Source: Plantago ovata
Taxonomy: Eukaryota > Streptophyta > Magnoliopsida > Lamiales > Plantaginaceae
Assembly: GCA_028274465.1 (NCBI GenBank)
Contig: CM051456.1
Coordinates: 110,227,397 to 110,291,396, forward strand
Direction of reading: 5' to 3'
DNA length: 64,000 nt
Shown here: one piece after another, positions 10,390 to 27,578 of the stretch
Position numbering within the stretch: position 1 is the stretch's first letter
Layout: each line of letters starts with the position of its first letter
Position numbers and translations under genes: made by a program
Notes under the pieces: model-generated
The model's input: only the letters and a program-made list of their open reading frames with translations
What the model was told of the DNA's origin: nothing
Database searches by the model: none

Positions 10390-11650
10390 CCATCTCCGGC
10401 AGTATTCTCTTGGGGTTCTCTTGGCCCTAAACCCTAAATCCGAACAAAATTTCAGCAGTGTTCTGTTGGGTTTAATGACAGAACTCGTTCTGTTCTACAA
10501 AACCGATTCTGTTAGTTTCTGTTGCTTTTTTTATTTTCCTTTTCCATTTTCTTTTTTATAACTTCTTATTTTTTTATTTTGATTTATATAATTCAATTTC
10601 ATTTATTCTTTTGTTTTATTTCCTTTTCTTTTATATTTGCATTTTATTTTTCTTATTTATTTAAAAGTTGATCTTCAATTTTATGTTTAAAATTATATAC
10701 CAATGTTATTTCAAATTTAAAATTTCATACTAAAATGAAATATTCACAACGGAATTTAAAGTCGGAATAGATGATAACTTTATAAATAATAATATATGAG
10801 AATTTAAAACTCACTTTCCTAAAAGTTAAAATTACAAATTCCTAATAAAAACACTCATACACTTACTTTAAAACTAATTCTACCATCATTCAACTCCATA
10901 CTTTTGCCACGTTAGTTCGATCAAATCCTTTTGCAACAACAAAGCCCTACCAGAATCAGTTGACTTCATTCTAGTTTTCACAAAATATTTCCATGTGTAT
11001 GGAACATCGTGTTGAGGTACAACGAAATAGTCATCCACTTGCTCATAGTCGCCTCTTTTGTATTGATGCACGTACTTGTGGCCTTCATCATCGACAATCA
11101 CATTGTACATAATAATGCAATACATAATTATTTTTTAAAGTAATTGTTGATCCGAAAAGCGTGCCGGACCTTTTAGAATAGCTCATTGCTCTCGGAGAAT
11201 GCCAAATGCACGCTCGACATCCTCTCGGTAACTCTCTTGAAACTTTGAAAACAACTTGGACTTCTCACCAACCGGACTTTGCACCGACTTTAGTAAAGTA
11301 GGATAATTCGGATAAATACCATCGGCCAAATAGTATGTTTTTAATTTTTAATTTTTTTTGTAATTTTTATTTATCAAGTATTTTAATTTTTAAAATTAAT
11401 GTAATGTTATTATTATTATTATTTAGTGGTGTTAAGATGAAATAAGAAATGAGTTTTAAAAAGAAATGAAAACATGAAATAAAAAATGAGTTTAAAAAAA
11501 AAAGGGAATTAAATTAAATTGTGGTTTCTATTGGGTTATAACTGTTGGAGATGGTGGGTGGTGTATGAGTTTTTGCTGAGTGGAAACCTATTGAGTTCTA
11601 ACCGTTGGAGATGGTGGGTATTGGGTTCTAACCCGTTGGAGATGGTGGGT
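10390..11650 (-). mobile_element. PIF/Harbinger-type DNA transposon relic
   Basis: On the minus strand, about 11343 down to 10886 encodes pieces of a plant PIF/Harbinger (HARBI1/ALP1-like) transposase: YYLADGIYP, then a QESYREDVERAFGILR segment containing the conserved Glu of the DDE triad, then CIIMYNVIVDDEG and a C-terminal tail. Stops interrupt the frame at about 11190 and 11150, and the upstream half of the transposase is missing. The flanks carry related inverted motifs: CCATCTCCGGCAGT at about 10390, and GTTGGAGATGG three times at about 11544-11645. That right end is tandemly duplicated (GGTGTATGAGTTT(T)TGCTGAGTGGAAA appears twice). The element is dead and cannot move itself. Confidence 0.7.
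10886..11343 (-). pseudogene. Harbinger transposase fragment
   Basis: This is the C-terminal part of a DDE_Tnp_4-type nuclease. The open 79-aa end (10886-11125) carries CIIMYNVIVDDEGH, which is the family's characteristic CIILHNMIVEDE-like segment. The preceding part (VERAFGILR) lies in the same strand but is separated by stop codons. The segments holding the first two catalytic Asp residues are not present in the neighbouring sequence. Confidence 0.7.
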
Positions 11651-12639
11651 GGTGTATGAGTTTTGCTGAGTGGAAATCTGATGAGGCAGGAGAGAGAGAG
11701 TGTATTTTGATTCTGTTGAATTCTGACGCGAGAGATTACCTTATTTATATTTGACGCGTAATATTTGACACGTGGCCATCCAAGTCTTTGTGCCTTCTTC
11801 CCACCAACACCTCACCAGTGACGCTCTCCTAAGTCCTCACTGCAGCTAAACGGTAAAATAAGTTACTGTATGAATTACTCTCCTAATTCTTAAATCCAGT
11901 TTCCTATGTTGATGATTCATCTCCCAATTTCTCAAGTAGAATTTTCTGATACTTTAATTTGACTCTTGAAGCTCTACACCGGCTATTGTTAATGATGGAG
12001 GAGTTTAGACTTTAGACAAGTGTCTTAGAAGATGGAGCGAAGGAGAATGCCAGCCATCGAGATTGATGGAGAAGCCATTGATTCCATTATTGTGTAAACG
12101 ATAAATGGGTTATGGGGAGCTTTAAGTTTATAGAAATGCATTGATATTTTTAATGAATAAGAGAATGAAAGAATGAAGATTGATAATGTGTAGAAGAATG
12201 AATGAGGATTGATGACGAGCATTAATGGATGAAAAAGAATAAAAAGGGTGGATTTTAGCTGTACAAACAATCTTCTCAATTTGCAGGACACGTGTTATTT
12301 TTAATTGGGTTAATAGACTCCCTCTATTCCAATTAAAATTATTCAATTTTGCCTTTTCCGATAAATAATTTTTTATTTGGTCAATTAATATTAAATTATG
12401 ATGATAAAATATTTAATAAATTTATATTATGAAAAATTACATTCTCTATCTTCATAATATGATTTTGTAAAAAACTTTATCTTATTGTTTAAGAGTAATC
12501 GATGTCAAAGTTGAGAACTGTTAATCTAGAAAGATCAAAGTGAATAAATTATGGTAGGACGAACGAAGTAGTTAATAGGGTAACTAACACTAAATTTGAA
12601 ATTGAAGCAGTTCTAGATAATTAAAAATCAAGTTGTATC
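11651..12639. other. intergenic, nothing recognised
   Basis: AT-rich. There are two overlapping minus-strand open frames at 12025-12346 of low complexity (Phe/Ser/Leu/His-rich), with no domain or plausible start context. I see no gene. Confidence 0.35.
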
Positions 12640-12647
12640 ACTTGTAT

Positions 12648-13463
12648 TGGAGCATCTGGTTTGCCCGCAACAAAATGAAATTTGAAAATTCTCCGGCTGA
12701 TCCCATGAACACTGTACACTTTGTCTGGAATTTCACACAATTCCATCGTGCAAATGCCTATGAACGAGTGGGACACATCTTTGATAAAGTACATATTATG
12801 CATGGACCTTGGCAGGCCCCTGATGTTGGTATTGTTAAGGTGAACTTTGACGCTGCTGTACCGTTTGATGGCTCATTGGGAGGTATTGCAGCAGTTAGTC
12901 GTGACCATACGGGGCTGAATCTGGCCTGGCAGAGGCGAAAATTGCGAGGCCAACATGATGTCTTCACTGCTGAGTTACTAGCTGCTAAAATGGGATTGGA
13001 GTTGGCTAGACATTTGGGCTGTACAAGGATAATCTTAGAAGGTGATGCATTGCAAGTGGTGATGGATATAATCAATAATACTACTCAGCTTGCTCCTAAT
13101 GGGAACATCTTTGCTGATGTTCAGTCCCTGTTATAGGACTGTGTTTACTCCAAAGTTCAACACATACGGCGGGAGGCTAACCAATTGGCACACAAACTGT
13201 GCCACTCCTTTGCAGTGGACTCCATGGGGCATATCATTCTTCCGTTTGAGTTTGATGAGCTAGGATGAGCACCCTCCAGTTTGCTTGTTTCGTCTTTTTT
13301 TTTTCATTAAGTTTCTTTCCTTCTCAGAGTTTGTTTGGCTAGACATACAGTTTATTCCTTTTGCACTTTAGCGGTGACTTATCCTGTGTAACTCTCTCTA
13401 TTGTGCAGTGGCTCCTCTTTCTTGGTTATCAATATAAACCATTTCTTAAAAAAAAAAAAAAAA
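12648..13463 (+). mobile_element. 5'-truncated LINE (non-LTR retrotransposon) with poly(A) tail
   Basis: The 3' end of a plant L1-type LINE, starting inside the region after the reverse transcriptase (WSIWFARNKMKFE) and running through an RNase H domain, a stop, a 3' UTR of about 180 bp and a 16-A tail (13448-13463). The 8-bp sequence ACTTGTAT lies immediately before the truncation point (12640-12647) and immediately after the tail (13463-13470, sharing one A), as expected for a target-site duplication. Its structure is that of a dead-on-arrival insertion by target-primed reverse transcription. Confidence 0.8.
12654..13268 (+). pseudogene. LINE ORF2 C-terminus, RNase H domain
   Basis: The frame contains the RNase H_3-like catalytic pattern: Asp in VNFDAAVPFDGS, Glu in FTAELLAAKMGLELA and Asp in LEGDALQVVMDI. 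A premature TAG at 13134-13136 interrupts it, and the frame continues in phase to HIRREANQLAHKL and a natural stop at 13266-13268. The domain is recognisable but disabled, and no upstream reverse transcriptase is present. Confidence 0.75.
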
Positions 13464-13470
13464 CTTGTAT

Positions 13471-14790
13471 GTATGTTGGGGCCCTAGTCACATGGTTTTT
13501 GTGATGTTCATAGGTGATATCTCGCTGGAATTATTGCATTTAAAACAAATCACTTTAATTGGTAGCAAATTAATTTATCAGGTTGTATAGAATTAGTGTA
13601 AGAGTATGATTTCGAAACTCCGACAAAGGCATAAAATGATTTAGGCATAATTTGAGGTTATAAATTTGATATAGAAGTAGTGCAGGAATAGGAGTAGGAT
13701 AGTTAAATATGACCGTTTAAAAAAATAATATATCAACACCGTTAATACAAAAGTGAAAGTTAATGTTTTCATTTATTGGTTAAAATTTTGTTCTGTAGTG
13801 TACTAGTGTTCAAATATATAAATAAAGGAAATATATATAAGGGCGGTCAAGATCATGGAGTTAAAGGAGGATGAGGTAACGAAATCAAATCCCTAACACG
13901 TGTCGACGGTGTTGTTATTGGAATCGACCCTTAGCGACGAGGGATCGATTCGATAAGGCTTGATCTTGGCTCTGTTCAACCTTAGTTTACTAATGAGCCA
14001 ACTTGACTTTGTGATAATCGATGGACTTGTTATATTAGATTTTTTATTCCCCTTTTTATTTTATGAGCTCGGTTCAATTTTGATTCGATAAGTTCAGCTC
14101 GGACTCGAAGTCATTGAAGCCAAATATATAAATCATGTCTAACTCCAAACGCCAATCCGGGCCCCTGGTCAGTTGAGATAATGATAAATATTATTATTGT
14201 TTTAGATTGTAACGTATTTTTTATTTTGTTTTGTGAAACCTTGAAGGAATATATTATTTATGGACAAAATGAACTGTGATTTAACAAACAAATCTAGGAG
14301 CGGCGGGCCACCCTGGTTAGTGGTTTCCTAGTTGTAGCCGGTCGCCAATATTGGTGCAAGTTGGCAATGGTAAAATTAAAGCAAAACTCAATTTTGTCCT
14401 GTTAACAGCGCGGAAATCGGTTGGATAATGGCGGTAAATCTATCTGCAATCCGAAAAAGACTTTCTAAAGTCTAGATGGGAAAAGAAAAGTAAAAGAAGA
14501 AAACAAAAACAAAAACTAAAAATCAAATCAAGAGAGGAGGGGTCAAAAGTCAAAATTAGCCAATCCTCTCTCTATCTGACTCTCTCTCCCTCCATAATTA
14601 AAATCATCATCCTATTAATTATTATTCAATTTTTTTCCTCTTTTATTTTTATCCTCTCTCTAAACTCCATATCATCATTCATTCATTCAAACATATACAT
14701 CAATCAATCAATCTGCATATTACATTGGGATCTCAGTAAAGGCGGCTCAGCTTATCTCCTCCGTCAGATCTGATCGCCACCGCAGCCGCC
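13471..14790. other. upstream region of LCB2
   Basis: No coding signal. The last 230 bp before the LCB2 start are rich in CT (TCTCTCTCTATCTGACTCTCTC at about 14565-14590 and later CTCTCTC blocks), typical of a plant core promoter and 5' leader. No clear TATA box was seen at the expected place. Confidence 0.4.
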
Positions 14791-19251
<4,461 letters not shown>

Positions 19252-20100
19252 GGAGATGAAAATATAGTCAGTCTTCTCCGCAAGGAGGTTTCAGTATTGT
19301 TGGCATCATTTGTTACCTTAGAAATCTCATGTGTCAAATTTTGTCCATTGTGTTGTACAGAAAGTTGTAATTTGTTTTAGGAGTGGCGTGCTGCCTGCAA
19401 TTACACTGTTTGTAGCAGTCGTCTATCAAGGCTTTGTTTGTCTCATTTTTCCACTGTAGATTAAAGTTCACTAGTAGCTTAATGTTATTGTGTGGAAAAT
19501 TCCTGTTCTCAATGTTATAGCAATATACCTCCGAGGAACTAGATTTCTTTCTTTTCTCACCAAGTAAAATTAAATGTTCCCTCTTTTACCATTCTGCAAC
19601 TTTACACTGCAAATGTAAGATTTTGCAATTTGTTGCATTTTGATTGTGTTTGTAAATTCCAAATTCTTTTTTGGTCTAATTTATCTAACCATTGAATATG
19701 TGGCATTTTGTTTTGTGTATACACTACAAAGTAAATTTAATCAATATTCTTATTTTTTATTTAAATGAAATCTAATCTCTTTTCTATAAAGCGTGAAAAA
19801 AGATTTATTCGATGCTTTTTAAACTTATATGAATTTATTTGATCATTTAATTTTAAATAACCACGTGTTTGTAAATGTGCAAATCGATAATGTCAAAAAA
19901 TTTAACGGCAGGGAGTTGCAATGTAAAAATATGATTAACGGCAGGGTGTGTGCCAATGTTTAATTTACAGATACTTGATGTGAACTAACTCTAGTCTAGT
20001 CATACAGTTTTACATAAAAGAAGCTAGAACAACGAAACGATGTCAGTCAGGTATGCTTCCTGGCTAGAAACCAGATGCAAGTAATGGAATGTCATTTTTC
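19252..20100. other. 3' flank of LCB2
   Basis: The LCB2 3' untranslated region and AT-rich intergenic DNA; no further gene seen. Confidence 0.4.
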
Positions 20101-20475
20101 AAATTTATTTCACGAGCATTATCATCATCATATAGTGATACTGTCAATTCAGGATATAGGAACAGTTAACACTCTGTCATCACTCAACTTTACGGTTGAG
20201 GAGGACAAATATTATGATTGATTTCTCATTCTCAGGATCCAAGAAGTGTGAGGAAGCAGCCAGTTTCTTTGTGTATCCGTCGAATAATTTATCCATGATC
20301 TCATCTCCGAAATGATTCCTCAGCAGGCTTTCACAAGTTGCTCTGAGATATGTGGAACGTGCAAGGCTGCATGCTTGACAAGGTACGCTTTCCTGGATAA
20401 TTAAACGAGTCCGTCTTTCCTTCTCTAATCTAATCCTGTCCTGCAATAAGTATTTCAGAATAGTTCATGTTTTAT
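20101..20475 (-). pseudogene. SABATH methyltransferase fragment (last exon only)
   Basis: A decayed copy of the final exon of the SABATH gene at 43717-45193. The shared ending ARSTYLRATCE, LLRNHFGDEIMD, LFDGYTKKLAAS and FLDPENEKSIIIF is nearly identical. Homology at the DNA level also covers the 3' flank (AGGATATAGGAACA, TTAACACTCTGTCATCACTC) and the intron acceptor (CCTGCAATAAG). The interior of the exon upstream of ARSTYLRATCE has been scrambled or partly deleted. The exons carrying the S-adenosylmethionine site are absent, so it cannot be an enzyme. The open frame covers 20180-20446. Confidence 0.85.
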
Positions 20476-21430
20476 ACAGCACATAACCCAGCTCCTCTCC
20501 TCCATATATTGAATTCTTATATTGATGTTATAATTTCCTTCAAATTATTGTTTTATGTTCCTGTGGCAGAGTATAAGGTTTCTAGCAACAAACTGTCTTC
20601 TGGTAATTTAATAAAGTATACTTTTGTGGCATGCTTGTTCTTGCTAAATTTGTTTTGAACCTGGATGATTGAATCCGCGAATCTACATGGAAAGGTATTG
20701 GAAATACTTTGTCTAACTACATTGATCATTGCATCTGTAATAGAAGAGCAAAAAAGGACAAGGCTAGAAGTTTGCAACTGTACTCAAAACTCAATCTAGA
20801 TGGTAATATTTGTAGTTGTGAGATAACAAGTGAATTGTATCTGCATGTAACTTTTAGTTTGTCTGATGTGAATTCTCAGAACAAATTATTTCATTTTCTT
20901 ATTGTCAGATGTTCCTCCACCTATCTTATAGCTACAAAGTCCTGTGCCTTTTGAGCTTAAAATAGCATAAACTTGAAAAATAAATAATAATTCATTGGTA
21001 TTTACAACTATGCATTGGTACTGATTATAATTTGTGTGTTTTGGGTACACTTTGTGACATTGTGATGAAGAACCGATACAGAGTGATGGATTTGGTTGCT
21101 AAGTTCAAATTATATATTTCTATGGAGCAAAAAAAGCAAGAAAAGAGGTGGAAATTGAACTGATGATTTTGAGGTTGAATTGAAGTTAATAAATTGGTGG
21201 CGCAAATATTTATGACCATATTAACGGGTACTTGGCTAAAACAACTCCTAGTGTAGTAAAATATATTAATTAACAACTTCGTGAGTGTATTGAATCTTGA
21301 AATACATAATGTAGTTTACTTAACAAAATCATGCAAAAAGCATTACAGGAAAGGATAAAAGTCTAGTCTTTACAAGATAACATACTACTGTATAACTAAA
21401 GCCTTCATGAATCCTGTAACAGAAGAGGCG
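20476..21430. other. intergenic between SABATH and WAK remnants
   Basis: No coding signal. It corresponds in position to the SABATH-to-WAK interval of the intact copy (44.06-49.1 kb) but is much shorter and shows little similarity until the 3' flank of the WAK pseudogene (GAAATACATAAT at about 21299). Confidence 0.35.
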
Positions 21431-21506
21431 TTTATTAGATGCTAGCATCTAAAAAAGGCAGAAGAGGATCGATGATCATCAAATGAATCTTCTTTCTGCT
21501 GTCATA

Positions 21507-23189
21507 CTAGCTATCAAAACGCATGCTTTCAGATATCGTCGAGAAATCGTAATCTTCTGCAAGATCAATAGTACAGAAATCTTTTTCTTCCTCGCCAGGT
21601 TTCACTATTGAATCTTCTTTCATCATCTCAATCCGTTCCAATTCCACTGCTACTTCTCTCATCGTAGGCCTTTTCTTTCCGTTCAAATGGAGACATCTTT
21701 TTGCTATTTTAGCTGCTGCGTAAACTGCTTCCCTCATGCCCCCTTTCAGCACCCGTTCATGGAGAATGTCCAGTAAAACATTCTCGTCCATCGAATGCAG
21801 GAAGTATGTCGCCAAACTTCGCCCCACTTCTGTTCTAACCGAAGAGATTGCTTTCTCTCCACTCAACAGCTCGACCATAAGGACTCCAAAGCTGTAAACG
21901 TCTCTCTTGTCTGTGAATTGGCACGACTGGAAGTACTCAGGGTCCAAGTACCCAAACGTGCCTAATACATGAGTTGTCAGGTGAGTTTGATCGACCGAGA
22001 CGAGACGGATCTTGAGGTTCCAAAATCTGCAATTTTGGCACGATACTTATCGTCCAATAGTATGTTGGTTGATTTTATATCGCGGTGATAAACTGGAGTT
22101 GATGCAGACGAGTGTAGATAAGACAGTGCCCCTGCCACTTCTGTCGCGATTCTCAGGCGCATCTCCCATGATAACGGCAACTCCTCGCCAGGATTATGGA
22201 TCAGTTCAGAGAGTGTTCCATTAGGTATGAACTTGTAAACCAATACCGGAACCTCGGTTTCCAAACAACATCCCAACAGCTTGACAATGTTCCTATGGTT
22301 GATCTGAGACAGAATCACGACCTCGTTAATGAAATCTTCAAGGTCATTCTCATCTACGCTCTTCGACCTTTTGACTGCCACAATTCTTCCATCGATTAAC
22401 ATGCCTTTATAGACCGTGCCTTGCCCTCCGCCCCCTAATACACGATTTTCGTTGTAATCATCGGTTGCCTTTTCCAACTCTCTGGAACCAAACAACTGTG
22501 TCTTCTGTAGACGATTTTCACTTGAAGTCAACTGCTGTTCCAACAATAAGCCTCCATTTCTCTTGAAGAACTTTTGCCTTCGATTAGCCTCGATTCTTTT
22601 CCTTATGAAAGTTATGACTACGTAACTTCTCCATGCCCCAACAAGCAGAAGAAGCGCCCCAAGTCCGCATATCTGGAGGAATGATCGTCTGGCAACAGTT
22701 AACGCCGTTGCAGCTAGTGTCAGTTGTATCCGGTTCACACATGGACATGCACCCTCCTATGGTGGCTGTCAAATTAGCCCTCAGCCAGACTGAATTCCTG
22801 CATCCCAAGTTAACAAATGTGTTATAATGGGCAGAGATGGTAAACGAACTTCCCAAGATTGATTCGCCTAAAGTTCTTGATTCCTCATCTGAGCAATTCA
22901 TTGGAGAGACGGGCAGATTAACGGTGAGTGTACCGCGAATAGAGATCCTCACTACTTCCAGATTGATGCTGGTTAAGAATGGTAACTGTGAACTGTTGGT
23001 GGAGTTTTGGAAAGTGACCGTGTATGATGAATTCGCACTGCAGTTGGAACCGATGCCTAAGGGGTACGGAATCGCAACATTTCCGCACATTTCTCGACAA
23101 CCCGGCAAAGATATGGATGCTGATGCACTGTCAATAAGCCATAGGAAGAAAATAGCTTGTAACACTGAATAGAACCTCATGCTTTGCAA
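21507..23189 (-). pseudogene. wall-associated kinase (WAK) pseudogene
   Basis: A near-duplicate of the WAK at 49129-51327 that has lost function. The signal peptide and GUB_WAK galacturonan-binding region (22584-23189) are recognisable, with CREMCGNVAIPYPLGIG at the start. A deletion of about 490 bp relative to the intact gene then removes the rest of the ectodomain, the EGF domain and the start of the membrane segment, and shifts the frame. The kinase resumes in another frame (from about 22690; [33 protein letters not shown] and ADFGTSRS all present). It breaks again at about 21988, where GAGAC is duplicated (5 bp inserted). The C-lobe ([10 protein letters not shown] to the end) is in a third piece, 21507-21947. 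Upstream and downstream flanks also match the intact locus. Confidence 0.88.
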
Positions 23190-24235
23190 TGATCCAGTGT
23201 CCCAACTTTCTTTTTACCTGAAATAACAGTTTTATATGTTAAACCTTTGGCACAAAAAGATGGTTAATAACATACTTGTGTACTTGTAGTGAGGCATAAG
23301 TCAAAAGAAGGCCATTTTGAGTAAATAGTAGGATGAAAAAGAATTTTATGTACTATACTATACCTTTTTCTATTAGCTTGATGGATTTTGTGTTGTAATT
23401 TGGTTACATGCAGTTAGATTGTTAACTTATAGAGAAATGATTGATGGACATGCAAGTACAAGTCAGGGATTTTGACATTGTTAAGCTCTGTGTGTCATTT
23501 TCAATTGCTACTTTTCTGCAGGAAAATATAGTAATAAAAGTCTTGGGTTAGAATTGGTCCTTAATATTCACTATGATCTGTGCTTACTCAGAGAAAGGTC
23601 CTAATGTTGAAAATAAATACGCATACAATAAATTTATGGAAAATTTGACTAACTAACAAGATTTTCAATCAGAAGATTCATGGAAATGGACCTGAAGAAT
23701 GAAGATGTAACATTCCAGGAAATATAATGTTCGGTTTTAATTGGTAGTAGTGACCATGGGTTTCCATGTGTTAAAATGATCAGAATCTGAATCTTACGTA
23801 AGAATTGCAAAAACTGGAAAGAACACTCTTGAAATAGTAACATACTAGTATTTAACTGGGCTATGATCTTAAACAGAGGATTCAGCTATGATAGACAACC
23901 TGATAATCAATACAATTGATCTGCTGCTCTGTTTCGGTTTGTTAGCCGTCTGTTAACCGTTGATCTTAAATACTTCTATTAATCGATCAATCAATCCAAA
24001 CCATCAAAATCAAAAGGTATACAGCAAATAGATTTTGATCTTGATAACATGTGCAAAACACGTTATGACTAATCAAACAAACCCAAAGGCATACATAATC
24101 AGATGCTAAAAATTGAAATACATGAACATGAATTGAAGATCGAAGAAGAAGAAACGCACAGTCTTTAGCCATTAGTATATTACAACTTTATTCAATGCAG
24201 ATATACTTATAACTATAATAATAACATGAATATGT
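23190..24235. other. WAK pseudogene promoter copy and intergenic DNA
   Basis: The part up to about 23950 is a diverged copy of 51330-52110, upstream of the intact WAK (shared GGTTACA, GTTAACTTATAGA, ACATGCAAGTACAAGTCAG and TTAAACAGAG blocks). The remainder is the 3' flank of the LRR receptor kinase. There is no additional gene. Confidence 0.5.
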
Positions 24236-27200
24236 TCAAAGCATTGCGATATCATCTATTGTCATAGACATGAGTTGCTGGTCTCTCAAAGGTGAAACCT
24301 TGTTTGATAACAACAAACAGACTTGTTGCATTGTAGGCCGTGATCCGGGGTTTTGCCGTAGACACTCCAAAGCTGTCTTCACCAAAAATACGATTTCCGT
24401 GGCTACTTTTTGGCTGGTCGGAAAAGTAAGTCGCTGGTCGATTATCTTGCAAAACATCCATGTGGAGGGCTTATGCATCGATGATGACTCGGTGGGCATC
24501 GACAGAGTGTAGATGAAGTCTCCTGGATGTTTTCCCATGATCACTTCCAATGCAAGCACTCCAAAGCTGTATACATCACATTTCTCGTTCGCTTGCATAG
24601 TCCATGCAAGTTCTGTCCAACACACACACAACAAAAAAAAAAAAAAAAATAAAAAAATAAAAAAAAAATAATAATAATAAAAAAAAATAAAAAAAATTGT
24701 AGTAGTTACTAATAATATGTTTTCAAGTAAGAAGTGTATGACATTGAAGCATACCTGGTGCAGCATATCCAAATGTCCCAGCAAATGAGGTCAAATTAGA
24801 TGAATCTGGATTCAAGAACTTGGCGGTACCAAAATCTGAAACATGAGCCTCTTTCTCTGAATCCAAAAGAATGTTCTTGCTTGATATGTCACGGTGAATT
24901 ATCGGAGGTGAGATATCATGATGCATATATGCCAATGCATTGGCAACTCCTTTCACAACATTCAACCTTTTTATCCACCCCAACCCCATAGCTCTCTCAA
25001 CGTTGCTCAGGCAACTTGCAAGGCTTCCTCCATCAAAAAACTCATACACCAAGAATGAATGTCGCACATGTGAACAAAATCCATAAAGTTTGACGATGTT
25101 CCGATGCCTTATCTCTGTCAGTGCTCGAACTTCATTCATAAAACCTTTCAGATTATGAAGCGATTCATCTGTTGTATGTAGTTTCTTGACCGCAAAAATT
25201 TGGTCATGTGTTAATTCGGCCTTATAAACACTCCCAAAACCTCCCGTGCCAACACAATGCTCTAGACCAAAATTTCCTGTAGCTTCAACAATATCTTCAT
25301 ACACCAGCTTCCCATCAAAGCTCCAAATGTTGAAGAGATCTTCCCGTCGAATTGCCTTTTCATTTAATGGAGCTTTTCCACATGTTGGCCATACAAGTTT
25401 GACTATGATCGTTGTAATCATAACTACCACAATTAGGCCTGCCAGTGAAGGCAACACAATGAAAATGATAATTGATCTTCCGCCCAGTGACACTGTCTTG
25501 GTTTTAAGGGTACGCGAGCAACTCTTCAAGAAAGAATTATTGCCACACAAGCCCTTGTTATCCCTCAGCTCGTCGTATGAAGCATTTTGAAATGCTTTCA
25601 AACTAGGAAGAGCACCATCAAACTGATTATAGGAGATATCAATGCTTATTAAACTTGTAGACTGATCAAAACTTGATGGGATGGAGCCCGACAGTGAATT
25701 GTGGGAAAGATTTAACGTTTCAATCCTTTGCATCTCACCTAACTGTTGTGGTAGTTCACCATATAACATGTTCATGCTCAAATCAAGATTCTGTAAAGAA
25801 CTTAATTGTCCTAGCTCTATCGGAATCCTCCCACTCATATCATTTCCGCTCAAATTCAAGTGTATTAACTTTTTGCAAGATACAAGCTGTTTAGGAATGG
25901 AACCGTTGATACTATTCATAGCTATGCTAAATCGGCTGAGTTCAACTAGGTTGCCAATTTCAGCTGGTATGTTGCCAACCAAGTTGTTGTCATTCAAATA
26001 GAGCTCAAATAATAATGGCAACGAGAACAAACTCTTGGGAATGGTCCCAGATATTTCGTTTGAACTTAGATCAAGACGATGCAAGGCCAAAGCGTCTCCA
26101 AGACGAGAAGGAATGGTTCCTGAAATATTGTTGTGGGACATCATCATGACTTGTAGATTCTTAGACTTACCCCAAGACGAAGAGAGTTCTCCATTAAGGT
26201 AATTATAACTTATGTCGATGTAACTCAAGTTTGGATAGATGCCAAAATCTTGTCCCACATCTCCCGAAATTTGGTTATGTTGGAGCTTGAGTGCGTTCAA
26301 GGTAGAACAATTTTTCAAACTTTTGGGGATATGACCAACGAAATTATTGTATTGGACTTTCAACACCGTAAGTACACCACCGGCACAGACATTGGGTGGC
26401 ATGCGACCACTAAGATTGTTATAAGAAAGTTCCAGTATTTGAAGAGTTGTTAGATTATCTAATTCCAAGGGGAAGGGGCCGCTAAGATTGTTCATGAACA
26501 ATATTAAATGGGTAAGGGACTTCAAGTTTCCTAGTGTTGGAGGAAGTTCACCGGTCAACTTGTTTTGATTCACGTCGAATCTTTCAAGCATTGTGAGGTT
26601 CCCAATTTCTTTAGGAATTGTACCAGATAAATGATTGAAGCCTAAAAGCAAATCTCTCAAATTTGTCAGGTTGCCGATGGAAGAAGGAATATGCCCTATG
26701 AAATGGTTTGAGCAGAGATAGAGTTTTGCGAGTGATTTTAACAGCGAGATCTCATTAGGAATTTCCCCAGATAACTTATTCGTGCCGAAATCCAACTCTC
26801 TCAAATTTGTCAAATTCCCAATGGGAGAAGGAATAGGCCCTGTGAAACTGTTTATCAAGAGATTGATTTCTGTGAGTGATTTTAATAACCATATCTCACT
26901 AGGAATTGCACCGGATAGGTGATTTTCGCTTAATATCAACTCTTCCAAATTTGTCAAATTCCCAATGGAAGAAGGAATAGACCCCGTCAAATTATTATGG
27001 TAAAGATACACAATTTGGAGTGATTTTAACATGCCAAAATTGTCCGGGATGGGACCTGATAAGAAATTCCAAGACAAATCAAGTATCTCAAGATTCTTCA
27101 AATTGCAAATTGAAGTTGGAATGGATCCGGTAAAATTATTACCCCCCAAGTCAAGAAATACGAGTTTGGATGCATTACTAATTGCCGATGGGATTGTGCC

Positions 27201-27578
27201 ATGGAATGAGTTCCCGCTGACGTTGAATTCTTGTAGATATGGCAAATTTGAGAAATCAAGATCATGAAGCGTACCTACTATGTCAATGAACGAGAGGCTT
27301 AGCACGGAGACCCTTCCAGCCGCATTGCATCCAATTCTATCCCAATGGCAGGGATTTCTGCTTCCAGCCCTCCAGGAACTGAGGTTTGCTTGGCTTTCGT
27401 TGTTAAAAGTGTGTTTCCATTTCAAAAGAACTGTTGCTTCGCTTGTAGCATTAGGTGTTTTGATGAGATTTTGAAATGCATGTGATTGGTGAAAGGATAT
27501 GATCCGTATGAAGATTAGTGCAAAGATAATAGTTGTGGTAGTAAAATTGAGAAACTGGCCGAGGGGTAAAGATTTCAT
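24236..27578 (-). CDS. LRR receptor-like kinase, MIK2-like
   Basis: A plasma-membrane leucine-rich-repeat receptor kinase resembling the MDIS1-interacting receptor-like kinase 2 (MIK2) group, whose characterised members perceive peptides or damage signals; the ligand here is unknown. Two exons: 24755-27578 and 24612-24236, splitting a Glu codon at the APE motif with a GT-AG intron. The product is 1066 aa. A signal peptide (about 1-35) is followed by an LRRNT domain ([12 protein letters not shown] to [10 protein letters not shown]), more than 20 plant-type LRRs (LxLxxNxLSGxIP), a membrane helix at about 702-728 and a kinase from about 775. Key motifs are [10 protein letters not shown], the ATP Lys in FAVKKL (about 798), HRD (about 895-897), DFG (about 915-917) and GTFGYAAPE. 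It is an RD kinase and intact throughout. The intron is AT-rich with long A runs. Confidence 0.93.

Noticed and set aside
12025..12346. Overlapping minus-strand open frames of 72-88 aa
   Set aside because: Low-complexity AT-driven frames without homology, signal or context.
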